From NCBI GenBank assembly GCA_032622095.1, contig CP136069.1:12944450-13008449 (forward strand): a stretch of DNA of 64,000 bases. Reading direction: 5' to 3'. The position numbers were made by a program, and so were the translations under genes. This document shows positions 33,656 to 42,785 of the stretch, piece after piece; positions within the stretch are counted from its first letter, which is position 1; the number at the start of each line of letters is the position of its first letter. The notes beneath the pieces are model-generated. The model worked only from the letters and a program-made list of their open reading frames with translations, ran no database searches and had not been told where the DNA came from. The DNA is from Siphonodentalium dalli. Taxonomy: Eukaryota; Mollusca; Scaphopoda; Gadilida; Siphonodentaliidae.

Positions 33656-33979
33656 CTAATCGTGTGACACTTTTCTTTCCATTTTCTTCTTATTATTAGA
33701 CAAACCTCCAGCTAACACTCTCTTGTTGGTTTGTTTGGAGGCTTTACGTGTGTTTGTCAACTTATTTGCTGCAACTTCGGCCTTAGCCATTTCAATCGCT
33801 TGAGCGATGGGCGTCACTACGTTAATATGTGGTTTTAGAACGTCTTCTTCACTATCACTATTTTTAGTTCTGTCAATAAAGTATCGACCCTTATTATCAG
33901 GCGTTAACTTCCCATCAAGCATGTCTCTGAAATGTTTTCTCCACGTTTCAATATCTACTGGAATATACGGGATCGACAT
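33656..33979 (-). CDS. Small basic protein, possible virion-core-like (left arm)
   Basis: 107 residues. The N-terminus has Y-x-P...W-x-x-HF-x-x-M-x-x-G spacing ('ETWRKHFRDMLDG'), then an acidic stretch (SDSEED), a helical Ala/Glu-rich segment, and a Lys/Arg-rich tail. Short ORFs with an N-terminal aromatic W-x-x-hF motif and basic tail occur in Polinton/adintovirus genomes, where core or minor virion roles have been suggested. The link here is by pattern only. It lies between the membrane-protein gene and the 80-residue ORF, in the same direction. The arms differ by one residue near the C-terminus. Confidence 0.5.
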   Translation of the reverse strand: MSIPYIPVDIETWRKHFRDMLDGKLTPDNKGRYFIDRTKNSDSEEDVLKPHINVVTPIAQAIEMAKAEVAANKLTNTRKASKQTNKRVLAGGLSNNKKKMERKVSHD

Positions 33980-34158
33980 GTTTCTTCAAATGTAGTGTAC
34001 AAGTCACTCTTTTTTCTGCATTTTATTTTAGAAAGTTTATCGCCTCTTATAAAAATCGATTATCTGGATATTTATTAATCGAATTGTCGCTAGTCAGGTA
34101 CAGATAATAATTATCCATATGACTATAGTTTCTAAAAAAAACAATTCAAAGAGAATCA

Positions 34159-34629
34159 TTATTCTTCTTCTCTTATAGTTTTATTGATATCACTGAATAT
34201 ATGCTTGAAGATTGACCACTGGTTCAAATTTAACGGAATACCTATAATCGTCGGAGTGTTATTCACAACTCGCCTAATGTCTGTATAAATGTGTCCTTGA
34301 TTATTACATAATGTAACAGTAATGTTTGATCGTATTGTCCACTTTTTCACGAAAACACACGGGTGTTGTTCGTAATCATTGGGGTGTGACATATTAGTAT
34401 GAAGTAATTCATAGTCAACCGACTCACGCTGTATCTTCTTTGGAACTAAAATAAATGGTAGTGACACAGTGATTACCATAATAGTAATTCCTATCCATTT
34501 AAGGATATTCATATGTAGACGACCACGTTCTGTTTGAAACGTATTCGTCAAGGTACCTGTTCTATTATCCATGATTGGAATTGTTCTCGTGTACAAATTA
34601 CTCTTATTAATTTTGATATCTGGCGACAT
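34159..34629 (-). CDS. Single-pass membrane protein, 156 residues (left arm)
   Basis: An N-terminal hydrophilic region of about 40 residues is followed by one strong transmembrane segment ('WIGITIMVITVSLPFILV', about residues 44-61). A C-terminal domain of about 95 residues then carries two Cys ('HPCVFV', 'TLCNN') and several N-x-T/S sites. This suggests a type II topology with a disulfide-bonded outer domain. First gene outward from the palindrome centre. The right-arm copy differs by two substitutions and one terminal Glu. No family recognised. A viral membrane component is plausible given the context, without direct evidence. Confidence 0.55.
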   Translation of the reverse strand: MSPDIKINKSNLYTRTIPIMDNRTGTLTNTFQTERGRLHMNILKWIGITIMVITVSLPFILVPKKIQRESVDYELLHTNMSHPNDYEQHPCVFVKKWTIRSNITVTLCNNQGHIYTDIRRVVNNTPTIIGIPLNLNQWSIFKHIFSDINKTIREEE

Positions 34630-34644
34630 CAGACTCTAAAATCC

Positions 34645-34716
34645 ATGAATTAAATTTGTCTGGCCATGAATGCCAAATGCACCATGATAGTTATCGATGT
34701 CAATAATGCGTTTCCA
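34645..34716. repeat. Inner inverted repeat flanking the GAGCA array, outer copy (left arm)
   Basis: AATTTGTCTGGCCATGAATG through CACCATGATAGTTATCGATG to AATAATGCGTTTC. The reverse complement lies at about 35247-35313, so the GAGCA array sits in the loop of a smaller stem. Confidence 0.8.
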
Positions 34717-34754
34717 ATTAACAATGACACAGAATATCACCCAAAGTATATTCA

Positions 34755-35165
34755 AAGGGGGTGAGCAAATGAGCACGAAAATGAGCAAATGAGCAATAAA
34801 CATGAGCAAATGAGCAAACAAATGAGCAAATGAGCAAGAAAATGAGCAAGAAAATGAGCAAATGAGCAAAAAAATGAGCAAATGAGCAAAAAATTGAGCG
34901 AATGAGCAAGAAAATGAGCAATAAAAATGAGCAAATGAGCAAAAAAATGAGCAAATGAGCAAAAAATTGAGCAAATGAGCAAGAAAATGAGCAAGAAAAT
35001 GAGCAAATGAGCAATAAAAATGAGCAAAAAAATGAGCAAATGAGCAAAAAAATGAGCAAAAAATGAGCAAATGAGCAAGAAAATGAGCAAAATGAGCAAG
35101 AAAATGAGCAAATGAGCAATACAAATGAGCAAATGAGCAAGAGGTGAGCAAGTGAGCAAGTGATC
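34755..35165. repeat. GAGCAAAT minisatellite (left arm, expanded)
   Basis: About 405 bp of GAGCAAAT / GAGCAAGAAAAT / GAGCAAAAAAAT repeats of 8-12 bp. The right arm has only about 110 bp (36283-36392), so the arrays changed length after the palindrome formed. Confidence 0.92.
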
Positions 35166-35246
35166 ATGTCGATAATAAAAAGCAGCATTTTATAGATCGA
35201 AAAGAAATTTTGTCAGAATATTGTCATCAACTCAATCAAGATCTCA

Positions 35247-35313
35247 ACGAAACGCATTATTGACATCGATAACTATCATGGTGCATTGGCATTCATGGCC
35301 AGACAAATTTAAT
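35247..35313. repeat. Inner inverted repeat, inner copy (left arm)
   Basis: Reverse complement of 34645-34716 with few differences. Confidence 0.8.
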
Positions 35314-35489
35314 TCGTGTGTCTACAATACAACCTACCTATCCAAATGTCAATGCAATTATGAGTGATTTCAATATGAGCACTCTATTATATAGATATGT
35401 GTAACCTGGTGACATGATGAAATCGATTGTGATACAAAGCTAAAGTACCGCCCCATAGGGCAGATACATAGCTAAAGTACCGCTCATAG

Positions 35490-35657
35490 AGCAGAAGCTA
35501 AAATACCACTCTAACGTTGTCTGAATCTACAGCCCCTTCATTATTATATCCGTGTTTGGTCAGTTTGACCATTTTCTTCATGATCATGTTATGTATGGGT
35601 GATGTTTTCATTCGATGCTGGTATTCTATTAATCGTTCGTAACTTTTGAGAAAGAGG
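35490..35657 (-). pseudogene. Partial 3' end of the zinc-finger gene near the palindrome centre (left)
   Basis: The minus strand reads the downstream part of the zinc-finger frame ('SPIHNMIMKKMVKLTKH'), then loses about 20 codons and resumes at SDN. The mirror copy is at 35783-35937. A piece of the distal gene therefore lies at the centre, which points to a template switch as the origin of the palindrome. Confidence 0.65.
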
Positions 35658-35782
35658 AACAACAACAACAACAACAACAACCGCCAACGGCGGCGGCGCA
35701 ACAACAACAACAACAACAACGCGGTTGTTGTTGTTGTTGCGCCGCCGCCGCCGGCGGCGGTTGTTATTGTTGTTGTTGTTCC
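35658..35782. repeat. Palindrome centre of CAA/GTT and GGC/GCC runs
   Basis: (CAA)n, CGGCGGCGGCG, (CAA)n, then (GTT)n, GCCGCCGCCG, (GTT)n. The dyad is near 35722. The two halves are close to complementary but not identical. Confidence 0.85.
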
Positions 35783-35937
35783 TCTTTCTCAAAAGTTACG
35801 AACGATTAATAGAATACCAGCATCGAATGAAAACATCACCCATACATAACATGATCATGAAGAAAATGGTCAAACTGACCAAACACGGATATAATAATGA
35901 AGGGGCTGTAGATTCAGACAACGTTAGAGTGGTATTT
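35783..35937 (+). pseudogene. Partial 3' end of the zinc-finger gene near the palindrome centre (right)
   Basis: Mirror of 35490-35657, ending '...EGAVDSDNVRVVF' and TAG at about 35940. Substitutions relative to the full gene are mostly conservative (for example Y to H, L to M). Confidence 0.65.
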
Positions 35938-36119
35938 TAGCTTCTGCTCTATGAGCGGTACTTTAGCTATGTATCTGCCCTATGGGGCGGTACTTGAGCT
36001 TTGTATCACAATCGATTTCATCATGTCACCAGGTTACACATATCTATATAATAGAGTGCTCATATTGAAATCACTCATAATTGCATTGACATTTGGATAG
36101 GTAGGTTGTATTGTAGACA

Positions 36120-36189
36120 CACAAATTAAATTTGTCTGGCCATGAATGCCAATGCACCATGATAGTTATCGATGTCAATAATGCGTTTC
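36120..36189. repeat. Inner inverted repeat, inner copy (right arm)
   Basis: Mirror of 35247-35313. Pairs with 36440-36505. Confidence 0.8.
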
Positions 36190-36282
36190 GTTGAGATCTT
36201 GATTGAGTTGATGACAATATTCTGACAAAATTTCTTTTCGATCTATAAAATGCTGCTTTTTATTATCGACATGATCACTTGC

Positions 36283-36392
36283 TCACTTGCTCACCTCTTG
36301 CTCATTTGCTCATTTGTATTGCTCATTTGCTCATTTGCTCATGTTTATTGCTCATTTGCTCATTTTCGTACTCATTTGCTCATTTTCTCACC
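36283..36392. repeat. TTGCTCATTTGCTCA array (right arm, short)
   Basis: Mirror of the 405-bp GAGCA array of the left arm, only about 110 bp here. Confidence 0.9.
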
Positions 36393-36439
36393 CCCTTTGA
36401 ATATACTTTGGGTGATATTCTGTGTCATTGTTAATTGGA

Positions 36440-36505
36440 AACGCATTATTGACATCGATAACTATCATGGTGCATTTGGCATTCATGGCCAGACAAATTT
36501 AATTC
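36440..36505. repeat. Inner inverted repeat, outer copy (right arm)
   Basis: Mirror of 34645-34716, just upstream of the membrane-protein gene. Confidence 0.8.
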
Positions 36506-36522
36506 ATGGATTTTAGAGTCTG

Positions 36523-36990
36523 ATGTCGCCAGATATCAAAATTAATAAGAGTAATTTGTACACGAGAACAATTCCAATCATGGATAATAGAACAGGTACC
36601 TTGACGAATACGTTTCAAACAGAACGTGGTCGTCTACATATGAATCTCCTTAAATGGATAGGAATTACTATTATGGTAATCACTGTGTCACTACCATTTA
36701 TTTTAGTTCCAAAGAAGATACCGCGTGAGTCGGTTGACTATGAATTACTTCATACTAATATGTCACACCCCAATGATTACGAACAACACCCGTGTGTTTT
36801 CGTGAAAAAGTGGACAATACGATCAAACATTACTGTTACATTATGTAATAATCAAGGACACATTTATACAGACATTAGGCGAGTTGTGAATAACACTCCG
36901 ACGATTATAGGTATTCCGTTAAATTTGAACCAGTGGTCAATCTTCAAGCATATATTCAGTGATATCAATAAAACTATAAGAGAAGAATAA
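36523..36990 (+). CDS. Single-pass membrane protein, 155 residues (right arm)
   Basis: Mirror copy of the gene at 34159-34629, with the same transmembrane segment (about residues 44-61), two Cys in the C-terminal domain and the same length apart from one Glu. Substitutions are I to L just before the membrane segment and Q to P just after it. AATAAA occurs at about 37121-37127, before the next gene, and could end its transcript. Confidence 0.55.
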   Translation: MSPDIKINKSNLYTRTIPIMDNRTGTLTNTFQTERGRLHMNLLKWIGITIMVITVSLPFILVPKKIPRESVDYELLHTNMSHPNDYEQHPCVFVKKWTIRSNITVTLCNNQGHIYTDIRRVVNNTPTIIGIPLNLNQWSIFKHIFSDINKTIREE

Positions 36991-37170
36991 TGATTCTCTT
37001 TGAATTGTTTTTTTTTAGAAACTATAGTCATATGGATAATTATTATCTGTACCTGACTAGCGACGATTCGATTAATAAATATCCAGATAATCGATTTTTA
37101 TAAGAGGCGATAAACTTTCTAAAATAAAATGCAGAAAAAAGAGTGACTTGTACACTACATTTGAAGAAAC

Positions 37171-37494
37171 ATGTCGATCCCGTATATTCCAGTAGATATT
37201 GAAACGTGGAGAAAACATTTCAGAGACATGCTTGATGGGAAGTTAACGCCAGATAATAAGGGTCGATACTTTATTGACAGAACTAAAAATAGTGATAGTG
37301 AAGAAGACGTTCTAAAACCACATATTAACGTAGTGACGCCCATCGCTCAAGCGATTGAAATGGCTAAGGCCGAAGTTGCAGCAAATAAGTTGACAAACAC
37401 ACGTAAAGCGTCCAAACAAACAAACAAGAGAGTGTTAGCTGGAGGTTTGTCTAATAATAAGAAGAAAATGGAAAGAAAAGTGTCATACGATTAG
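37171..37494 (+). CDS. Small basic protein, possible virion-core-like (right arm)
   Basis: Mirror copy of 33656-33979, 107 residues, one substitution (H to Y, second residue from the end). N-terminal aromatic W-x-x-HF motif, acidic patch, basic tail. Followed after seven bases by the next start codon. Confidence 0.5.
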   Translation: MSIPYIPVDIETWRKHFRDMLDGKLTPDNKGRYFIDRTKNSDSEEDVLKPHINVVTPIAQAIEMAKAEVAANKLTNTRKASKQTNKRVLAGGLSNNKKKMERKVSYD

Positions 37495-37501
37495 CCAAAT
37501 C

Positions 37502-37744
37502 ATGAATGAATACATAGTGTACCATACTGATAAATTGGCATTAATTGAATCACCGGCGGTCAAAGATCTATACCCTAGACCCGGGAGGAACGTACTCTTA
37601 ACGCGACGGTTGTATGCCACACCATATTCTCTCTTTTTATCGCTACTTATAAGAGTGATCGTTCTTCCAATAATTCGCGATAATGCACAGGTGTCATTTA
37701 TGCGGAAATATTTTATCGACGAACTACAATCTACAAAGACATAA
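37502..37744 (+). CDS. 80-residue unknown protein (right arm)
   Basis: Mirror copy of 33406-33648 with three substitutions (E to V, T to R, V to I). Hydrophobic middle segment. Its last 62 bases overlap the start of the zinc-finger gene in another frame, a compact arrangement. Confidence 0.4.
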   Translation: MNEYIVYHTDKLALIESPAVKDLYPRPGRNVLLTRRLYATPYSLFLSLLIRVIVLPIIRDNAQVSFMRKYFIDELQSTKT

Positions 37745-38258
37745 ACAGATTAAACACGGAGTTATGTCCGAGACAAAAACAGATTTCTTCGGAGAAGATA
37801 CCGATGACCTAGAATCTGATATCGTTCCCCGTTCATCTTCAACTGAATCTAGAACCGCTTCGTCAGATTCAGAAGATGATAATGTCGTCGGTAGTAGAAC
37901 GGTATTCGGTCTTAAGAAAGCTGCGCGATGTGTCAACGAGATGGACACATTCAAAAGTATGATGAAACGCATCACCAATGATGCGAAAGGAGAAGAGAGC
38001 ATTTCGGGAGATGAGAGCATGTCGGGAAAAGAGGCTACCATCGACACATAGTTTGCTCTCTTTCTCAAAAGTTATAGACGATTAATAGAATACCAGTATC
38101 GATTGAAAACATCACCCATACATAACATGATCATGAAGAAAATGGTCAAACTGACCAAACACAGATATAATAATGAATGGGCTGCAGATGAAGCAATGCG
38201 AAAATTCAAGAAACTCTTAAAAATAACTCTAACGGTCGAAGATTCAGACAATGATTAA
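37683..38258 (+). CDS. C2H2 zinc-finger protein with in-frame UAG (right arm)
   Basis: Mirror copy of 32892-33467. The first 122 residues are identical in the two arms. UAG is at 38049-38051, then 68 open codons in the same frame to TAA at 38256-38258. AATAAA at 38264-38269 lies just after this distal stop, not the UAG, which supports the longer frame as the original gene. In the extension the arms differ at two residues (G/R and E/K). Confidence 0.55.
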
Positions 38259-38263
38259 ATTTC

Positions 38264-38269
38264 AATAAA
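38264..38269 (+). terminator. AATAAA polyadenylation signal after the zinc-finger gene, right arm
   Basis: Five bases after the distal stop codon. Mirror of 32881-32886. Confidence 0.5.
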
Positions 38270-39092
38270 CTTCATCAACATGTTATTCTCGTCTTCGTTA
38301 TATATCTATAAGTGGGGAGGGGAGATATGGTGTAACATATATTCGATAACGCGCTTTATTATTTACATACAAGGTCATACTTCTCAATAGACAGTGACTA
38401 TTTTATTCCAGTGTCTGTGAACGCATGGCTAACCTACATTCCAGGAATTCATTCAGATACGATATGTATTGTTTATCCAGAGCTTAAGTGTGTAAACATC
38501 ACATTTTGCTCGTCACGCTATGACTGCAGTCAGTCCATGTAAACATGATACAATTGTACCTGAGCTTATCGGCTGATGAGTAAATCCAATGATAAGCTGA
38601 CAATATTTACGCATGGTCAAATTAGATTCATGCATAAAGGTAAGGTAATTTTTGTTATGGTCATGTTTTTTGTTAAGACCATGTTCTAACATAGATCGAT
38701 AAATAAGTTAAAGGTCGTTATATTCCACAGTCAAATCTATTGGTGATCGAATTTGATAACTATTTTATTGGAACAACTAAGAGTATTATTTACGTGAGAT
38801 CAATGAGTCCAATTATTATAAATAATACATTGCAGGCATCGGTGGATACCCGATTGCTACATTTAGTGATCACGTGATAAACTGATAGAATATCCAAGTG
38901 ACGTACTATATGTATGCATAACTCAATAAACTGTTAATATGTAAGGTTGATAAAATTATATTCATAACAACAACATCAAAGTATCTTCTATTATTGCGTG
39001 TATGATCACATTCTGATCCGCTGTCATTATTCATTCCATAACGTAATGCATCAGGCCAGTCGAAAATTGGTTGCTCGTCATCTTCATTATAT

Positions 39093-39300
39093 TGAAATTT
39101 TTGAAATTTTTGAAGTTTTTTGAAATTTTTGAAATTTTTGAATTTTTTGAAAGTTTTTTGAAATTTTTGAAATTTTTGAAATTTTGGAAGTTTTTGAAAT
39201 TTTTGAAATTTTTGAAATTTTTGAAGTTTTTGAAATTTTTGAAGTTTTTGAAGTTTTTGGAAATTTTTTTAAGTTTTTGAAGTTTTTGAATTTTTTTGGA
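39093..39300. repeat. GAAATTTTT microsatellite (right arm)
   Basis: Mirror of 31905-32058, longer by about 50 bp. Confidence 0.9.
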
Positions 39301-39349
39301 CACGCTCAAATATCGTGACTGCTTTCAAAATAGTACAACATCTCAATAA

Positions 39350-39412
39350 TTTATAATTCGCGATAATGCACACCTGTCATATATTCAATAACTTCATCGG
39401 GATAGAGAAGTA
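39350..39412 (+). pseudogene. Deleted second copy of the zinc-finger gene start (right arm)
   Basis: Mirror of 31795-31852: ATTCGCGATAATGCACACC, then CTCAATA/AATAACTTCATC-like 3' sequence with the coding part missing. Confidence 0.4.
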
Positions 39413-39887
39413 AAGAATAAACGCTCTTTATTATTCATGTAAGAGTAATGGTGTCAAATTATTTCAGGTATGACAATTATATGATGTATGGACTGCGTCT
39501 GATTGATAAACACTGGAATGTATGCATTCATACCGATGGTGACAATGTCCAAAATTACAGCGACTCGGACCTGTCCATACACATATAATTGGTATAAAGC
39601 TATTTCTAAACATCGATTAATAAAATTAAAAGAGTTTCATGAAAAATATTTAAAATTTGGTTGAACAAAAATAACAAAAGATATTACACGCAAATAATTT
39701 AAAAAACATTCGACATTTAATAGTCGGCAGATATTTGGGTAAGAAACCGAAAACTCATTATAAATTTTTGAAATTTAAAAAAAAAAAAAAATTGAAAATT
39801 TTGAAAAAAAAATTTGTGTTTTGAATTTTTTTTTTTTGGGAATATTTTAGTACAAACAATTTTACCCCCCAAAAAATCTATTTTTAG

Positions 39888-39911
39888 ATGTGAGGCTAAC
39901 GAGCCTCACAT
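39888..39911. repeat. Terminal hairpin of the palindromic element, right
   Basis: ATGTGAGGCT / AGCCTCACAT around AACG, six bases inside the right terminus. Confidence 0.85.
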
Positions 39912-39917
39912 ACTACT

Positions 39918-39923
39918 AATATG
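39918..39923 (+). repeat. 6-bp target site duplication, right copy (AATATG)
   Basis: Direct copy of 31270-31275, immediately after terminal ACTACT. Confidence 0.75.
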
Positions 39924-40290
39924 CGGACATTCGGTTCGGTCATTCCGTTTCCTATTTTTTCAGAATTCCGATGAATACAAATGGCAGTTTCTGTTCGGGG
40001 CCCGAAATTTTTTTTCGAAGTTGTATTTTGTATGACTTCAATGCGACTTATGGGAATAGAATGGTGGATCAGTTTGTTTACCGACCTATTTCGATCGACA
40101 CAGGGAAAAATTAAAAACCCAATATTATTAGGTCATTTTGAAACGAAAACCGCCATGTGGCTTTAAACAGCGGATATGTATCTGATCAAAAGAGGACAAT
40201 ATAGGACAAAAGGGGAGGGGGTGATACCCTCATATAGGACAAAAGCTAATAAAATGGTGACGTATGTTCAATTAACTTATTTCAGAACAA
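39924..40290. other. Unique sequence, no gene seen
   Basis: Flank of the palindromic element. No repeat or motif recognised. Confidence 0.35.
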
Positions 40291-40292
40291 CT

Positions 40293-41167
40293 TCGTCACT
40301 CCTGCGTGTCAGCTAGTGTTTTACGTCACTCCTGCATGTCAGCTAGTGTTTTACGTCATTCCTGCATGTCAGCTAGTGTATTACGTCATTCCTGCATGTC
40401 AGCTAGTGTTTTACGTCATTCCTGCATGTCAGCTAGTGTTTTACGTCACTCCTGCATGTCAGCTAGTGTTTTACGTCATTCCTGCATGTCAGCTAGTGTT
40501 TTACGTCACTCCTGCATGTCAGCTAGTGTTTTACGTCATTCCTGCATGTCAGCTAGTGTTTTGCGTCATTCCTGCATGTCAGCTAGTGTTTTACGTCACT
40601 CCTGCATGTCAGCTAGTGTTTTACGTCATTCCTGCATGTCAGCTAGTGTTTTACGTCATTCCTGCATGTCAGCTAGTGTTTTGCGTCATTCCTGTATGTC
40701 AGCTAGTGTTTTACGTCATTCCTGCATGTCAGCTAGCGTTTTACGTCATTCCTGCATGTCAGCTAGTGTTTTACGTCATTCCTGCATGTCAGCTAGTGTT
40801 TTACGTCATTCCTGCATGTCAGCTAGTGTTTTACGTCATTCCTGCATGTCAGCTAGTGTTTTACGTCACTCCTGCATGTCAGCTAGTGTTTTACGTCATT
40901 CCTGCATGTCAGCTAGTGTTTTACGTCATTCCTGCATGTCAGCTAGTGTTTTGCGTCATTCCTGTATGTCAGCTAGTGTTTTACGTCATTCCTGCATGTC
41001 AGCTAGCGTTTTACGTCATTCCTGCATGTCAGCTAGTGTTTTACGTCATTCCTGCATGTCAGCTAGTGTATTACGTCATTCCTGCATGTCAGCTAGTGTA
41101 TTACGCCATTCCTGCATGTCAGCTAGTGTTTTACGCCATTCCTGCATGTCAGCTAGTGTATTACGCC
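40293..41167. repeat. 30-bp minisatellite, 29 copies, one CRE-like site per unit
   Basis: The unit is TTTTACGTCATTCCTGCATG plus TCAGCTAGTG. The variant pair TTGCGTCATTCCTGTATG / AGCTAGCGTT occurs at 40681-40740 and again exactly 270 bp later at 40951-41010, so a nine-unit block was duplicated. TTACGTCA is a CREB/ATF-type half palindrome (TGACGTAA). Long plus-strand frames in two registers (up to 385 codons) are an effect of the 30-bp period. Confidence 0.93.
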
Positions 41168-42600
41168 AATTTAATTCCGGGCCTCGAATATGCTTCATAT
41201 TTAATTGCTATCTATTATGTTCAATGCGTTCTACAAAGGTACTTAGTACGGTTAGACGAAGAGTATAATGCATATCGCCTGAACCACACACAATGGCCGA
41301 GCACGATTCTTAATAATTACGACAGAGGTATTCAAGTTAAACTTACTCAGGACAAGGAACCTATAGGATCTATAGGCCTATACGTCACAAACAACACTGA
41401 ACAAAAATCCGTGTCACCAACATCGTATGTGTGTCAGGTGACCTATTTCCCCATACTATTCCGACACACTTAGCATATCACAATATTTGTTAATGTGTCA
41501 GATAACACGGCTCTTTTTTTTCTCTTATTGGCTCAGATGTGTCAACTGTTTTAGTAAAGTTCGCTAGTGTGTCGTGAGCGATTCCGTGTCATCTGACCCA
41601 TTCCAATTATTTCGAAGAACCACTTCTTTATTTTGTGATATACAGAGAGAGAACAGGTATATTTTATTATGGAAATGCACAACTGTTCCAAATAAAATAT
41701 TTTTTTGCAGGTGCGTGCAATGGGAATTTCCCTTGAGTAACAAATATAACTTTTTTTCATAGAATACCAGGATCTAATAGTAATTGAAGGCACGATTGCC
41801 TCACTGTTATTTAAATATAGTCTTAGTTCCATGCAGAGGTCAGTCCCCTACGCGGGACTTACCGCTGCCCAGTGCCCGCGCACCTACACGGAGTGTGAAG
41901 AAATGTCGCGTTTATTTATTTGAGACTTTTGTAGGTTACAATTCATTCTGCATCATTCTGAGAAACTGAACTGTCCATATTCAATTGAAAGTGGTCTAGA
42001 TCAAGCCAGAATGAATAGTTTACAAATATTGTGAAAACATGCGTTGGTGAATTCATATTTGAACTAGGAAACACCATATATAGAAGTTGTAAACTACACT
42101 CGCCCATCCACCAAACTACCCAGAAAAATTGTAATTGTAGGAGTTTTTCGGCAAATATATCGTGATGCGAGTATTAATTTGGATAACTAAATCGGCTTTG
42201 TAACTGGCAAAACACTTCAATAAAAAATGTTTGATTTAATTCAGAAAATACACAAATACACGTGCCGGCAGCGTTCAGACTTCGTGTAGTGAGGGGACTG
42301 AATTATGTTTTGCAGCCTACGTCACAAAATGTAATCTCAAATCCGTCGCTTCAGTCGTTCAGGGCCAATTGACTGGTCGCGTTTTGTGAGAATGAAACTT
42401 CGAGAAACATTTTCGAGGAAAAGTATAAAAAAATCCGATTAGAGCGCCTGTCAACTAAAAAAAATGGAAATTGGTGAATTTCGTGAAATGAATATGGGAA
42501 AATTTGGTCAAATCCTTAATTTATGGCTTTTAGCGATGTATATAAACAATCAAATCAACAAGTCCTTCAAACGTCAGGTCTAGTTTGTCGACCTCACTTT
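41168..42600. other. Unique sequence, no gene seen
   Basis: A frame continuing from the minisatellite runs to 41473 with no recognisable domain. At 42316-42366 a single unit resembles the ~50-bp repeat at 46467-46852 (CTACGTCAC.AAATGTAATCTC). Confidence 0.35.
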
Positions 42601-42604
42601 CCTG

Positions 42605-42785
42605 ATTCAAGAACAAAAACCATTCCTATATTCGATAAATATTTTCGAGTTGTGTGCCTCCAAAAACGAGAGTTTACCTGATTTCTGAGACTCAATTTCT
42701 CAAAATGAGCCCAATTCCATATTTTATTGTCAATTATTTGGAGAAAAAAAACTGGAGCATAATGAAGGACCTTTTCACTGCTCAA
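42605..42785 (+). repeat. Dispersed repeat, inverted partner of 46190-46380
   Basis: ATTCCTATATTCGATAAATATTT, GAGAGTTTACCTGATTT, CTCAATTTCTCA.AATGAGCC and AATGAAGGACC.TTTCACTG (landmarks) read in order here and on the minus strand at 46190-46380. The 35-bp array starts at its right edge. Confidence 0.7.

Larger units (their letters stand above)
31276..39917. mobile_element. Palindromic Polinton/Maverick-like (adintovirus-like) element, 8.64 kb
   Basis: The two arms (31276 to about 35722, and about 35722 to 39917) are inverted copies along nearly their whole length. They begin AGTAGTATGTGAGGC and end in the reverse complement. Each terminus has a 10-bp-stem hairpin (31282-31305, 39888-39911). 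Flanking AATATG is a 6-bp direct repeat. Each arm carries the same four small genes pointing from the centre outward. The arms differ by scattered substitutions and by length of simple arrays (GAGCA array about 405 bp left, 110 bp right), so the palindrome is not an exact copy. AG...CT ends, 6-bp TSD, long TIRs and compact virus-like genes fit Polintons; no polymerase, integrase, protease, ATPase or capsid gene is present. I infer a defective snap-back derivative. Another protein-primed linear DNA virus is possible. Confidence 0.7.

Noticed and set aside
34718-35188. Cys/Phe/Ser-rich 156-residue frames in the left arm
   Set aside because: Three overlapping registers of the GAGCA array; the counterpart in the right arm is collapsed.
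35589-35849. Asn/Arg/Val homopolymer proteins
   Set aside because: Translations of CAA, GGC and GTT runs at the palindrome centre.
31276-39917. Interpretation as an LTR retrotransposon or hAT/Mutator element
   Set aside because: The repeats are inverted, not direct. Termini are AG...CT and not TG...CA, and the 6-bp duplication does not fit the 8-9 bp of hAT/Mutator.
40306-41473. Repeat protein of 320-385 residues (MSASVLRHSC units)
   Set aside because: Two registers of the 30-bp array are both open. The tail after the array has no recognisable domain.
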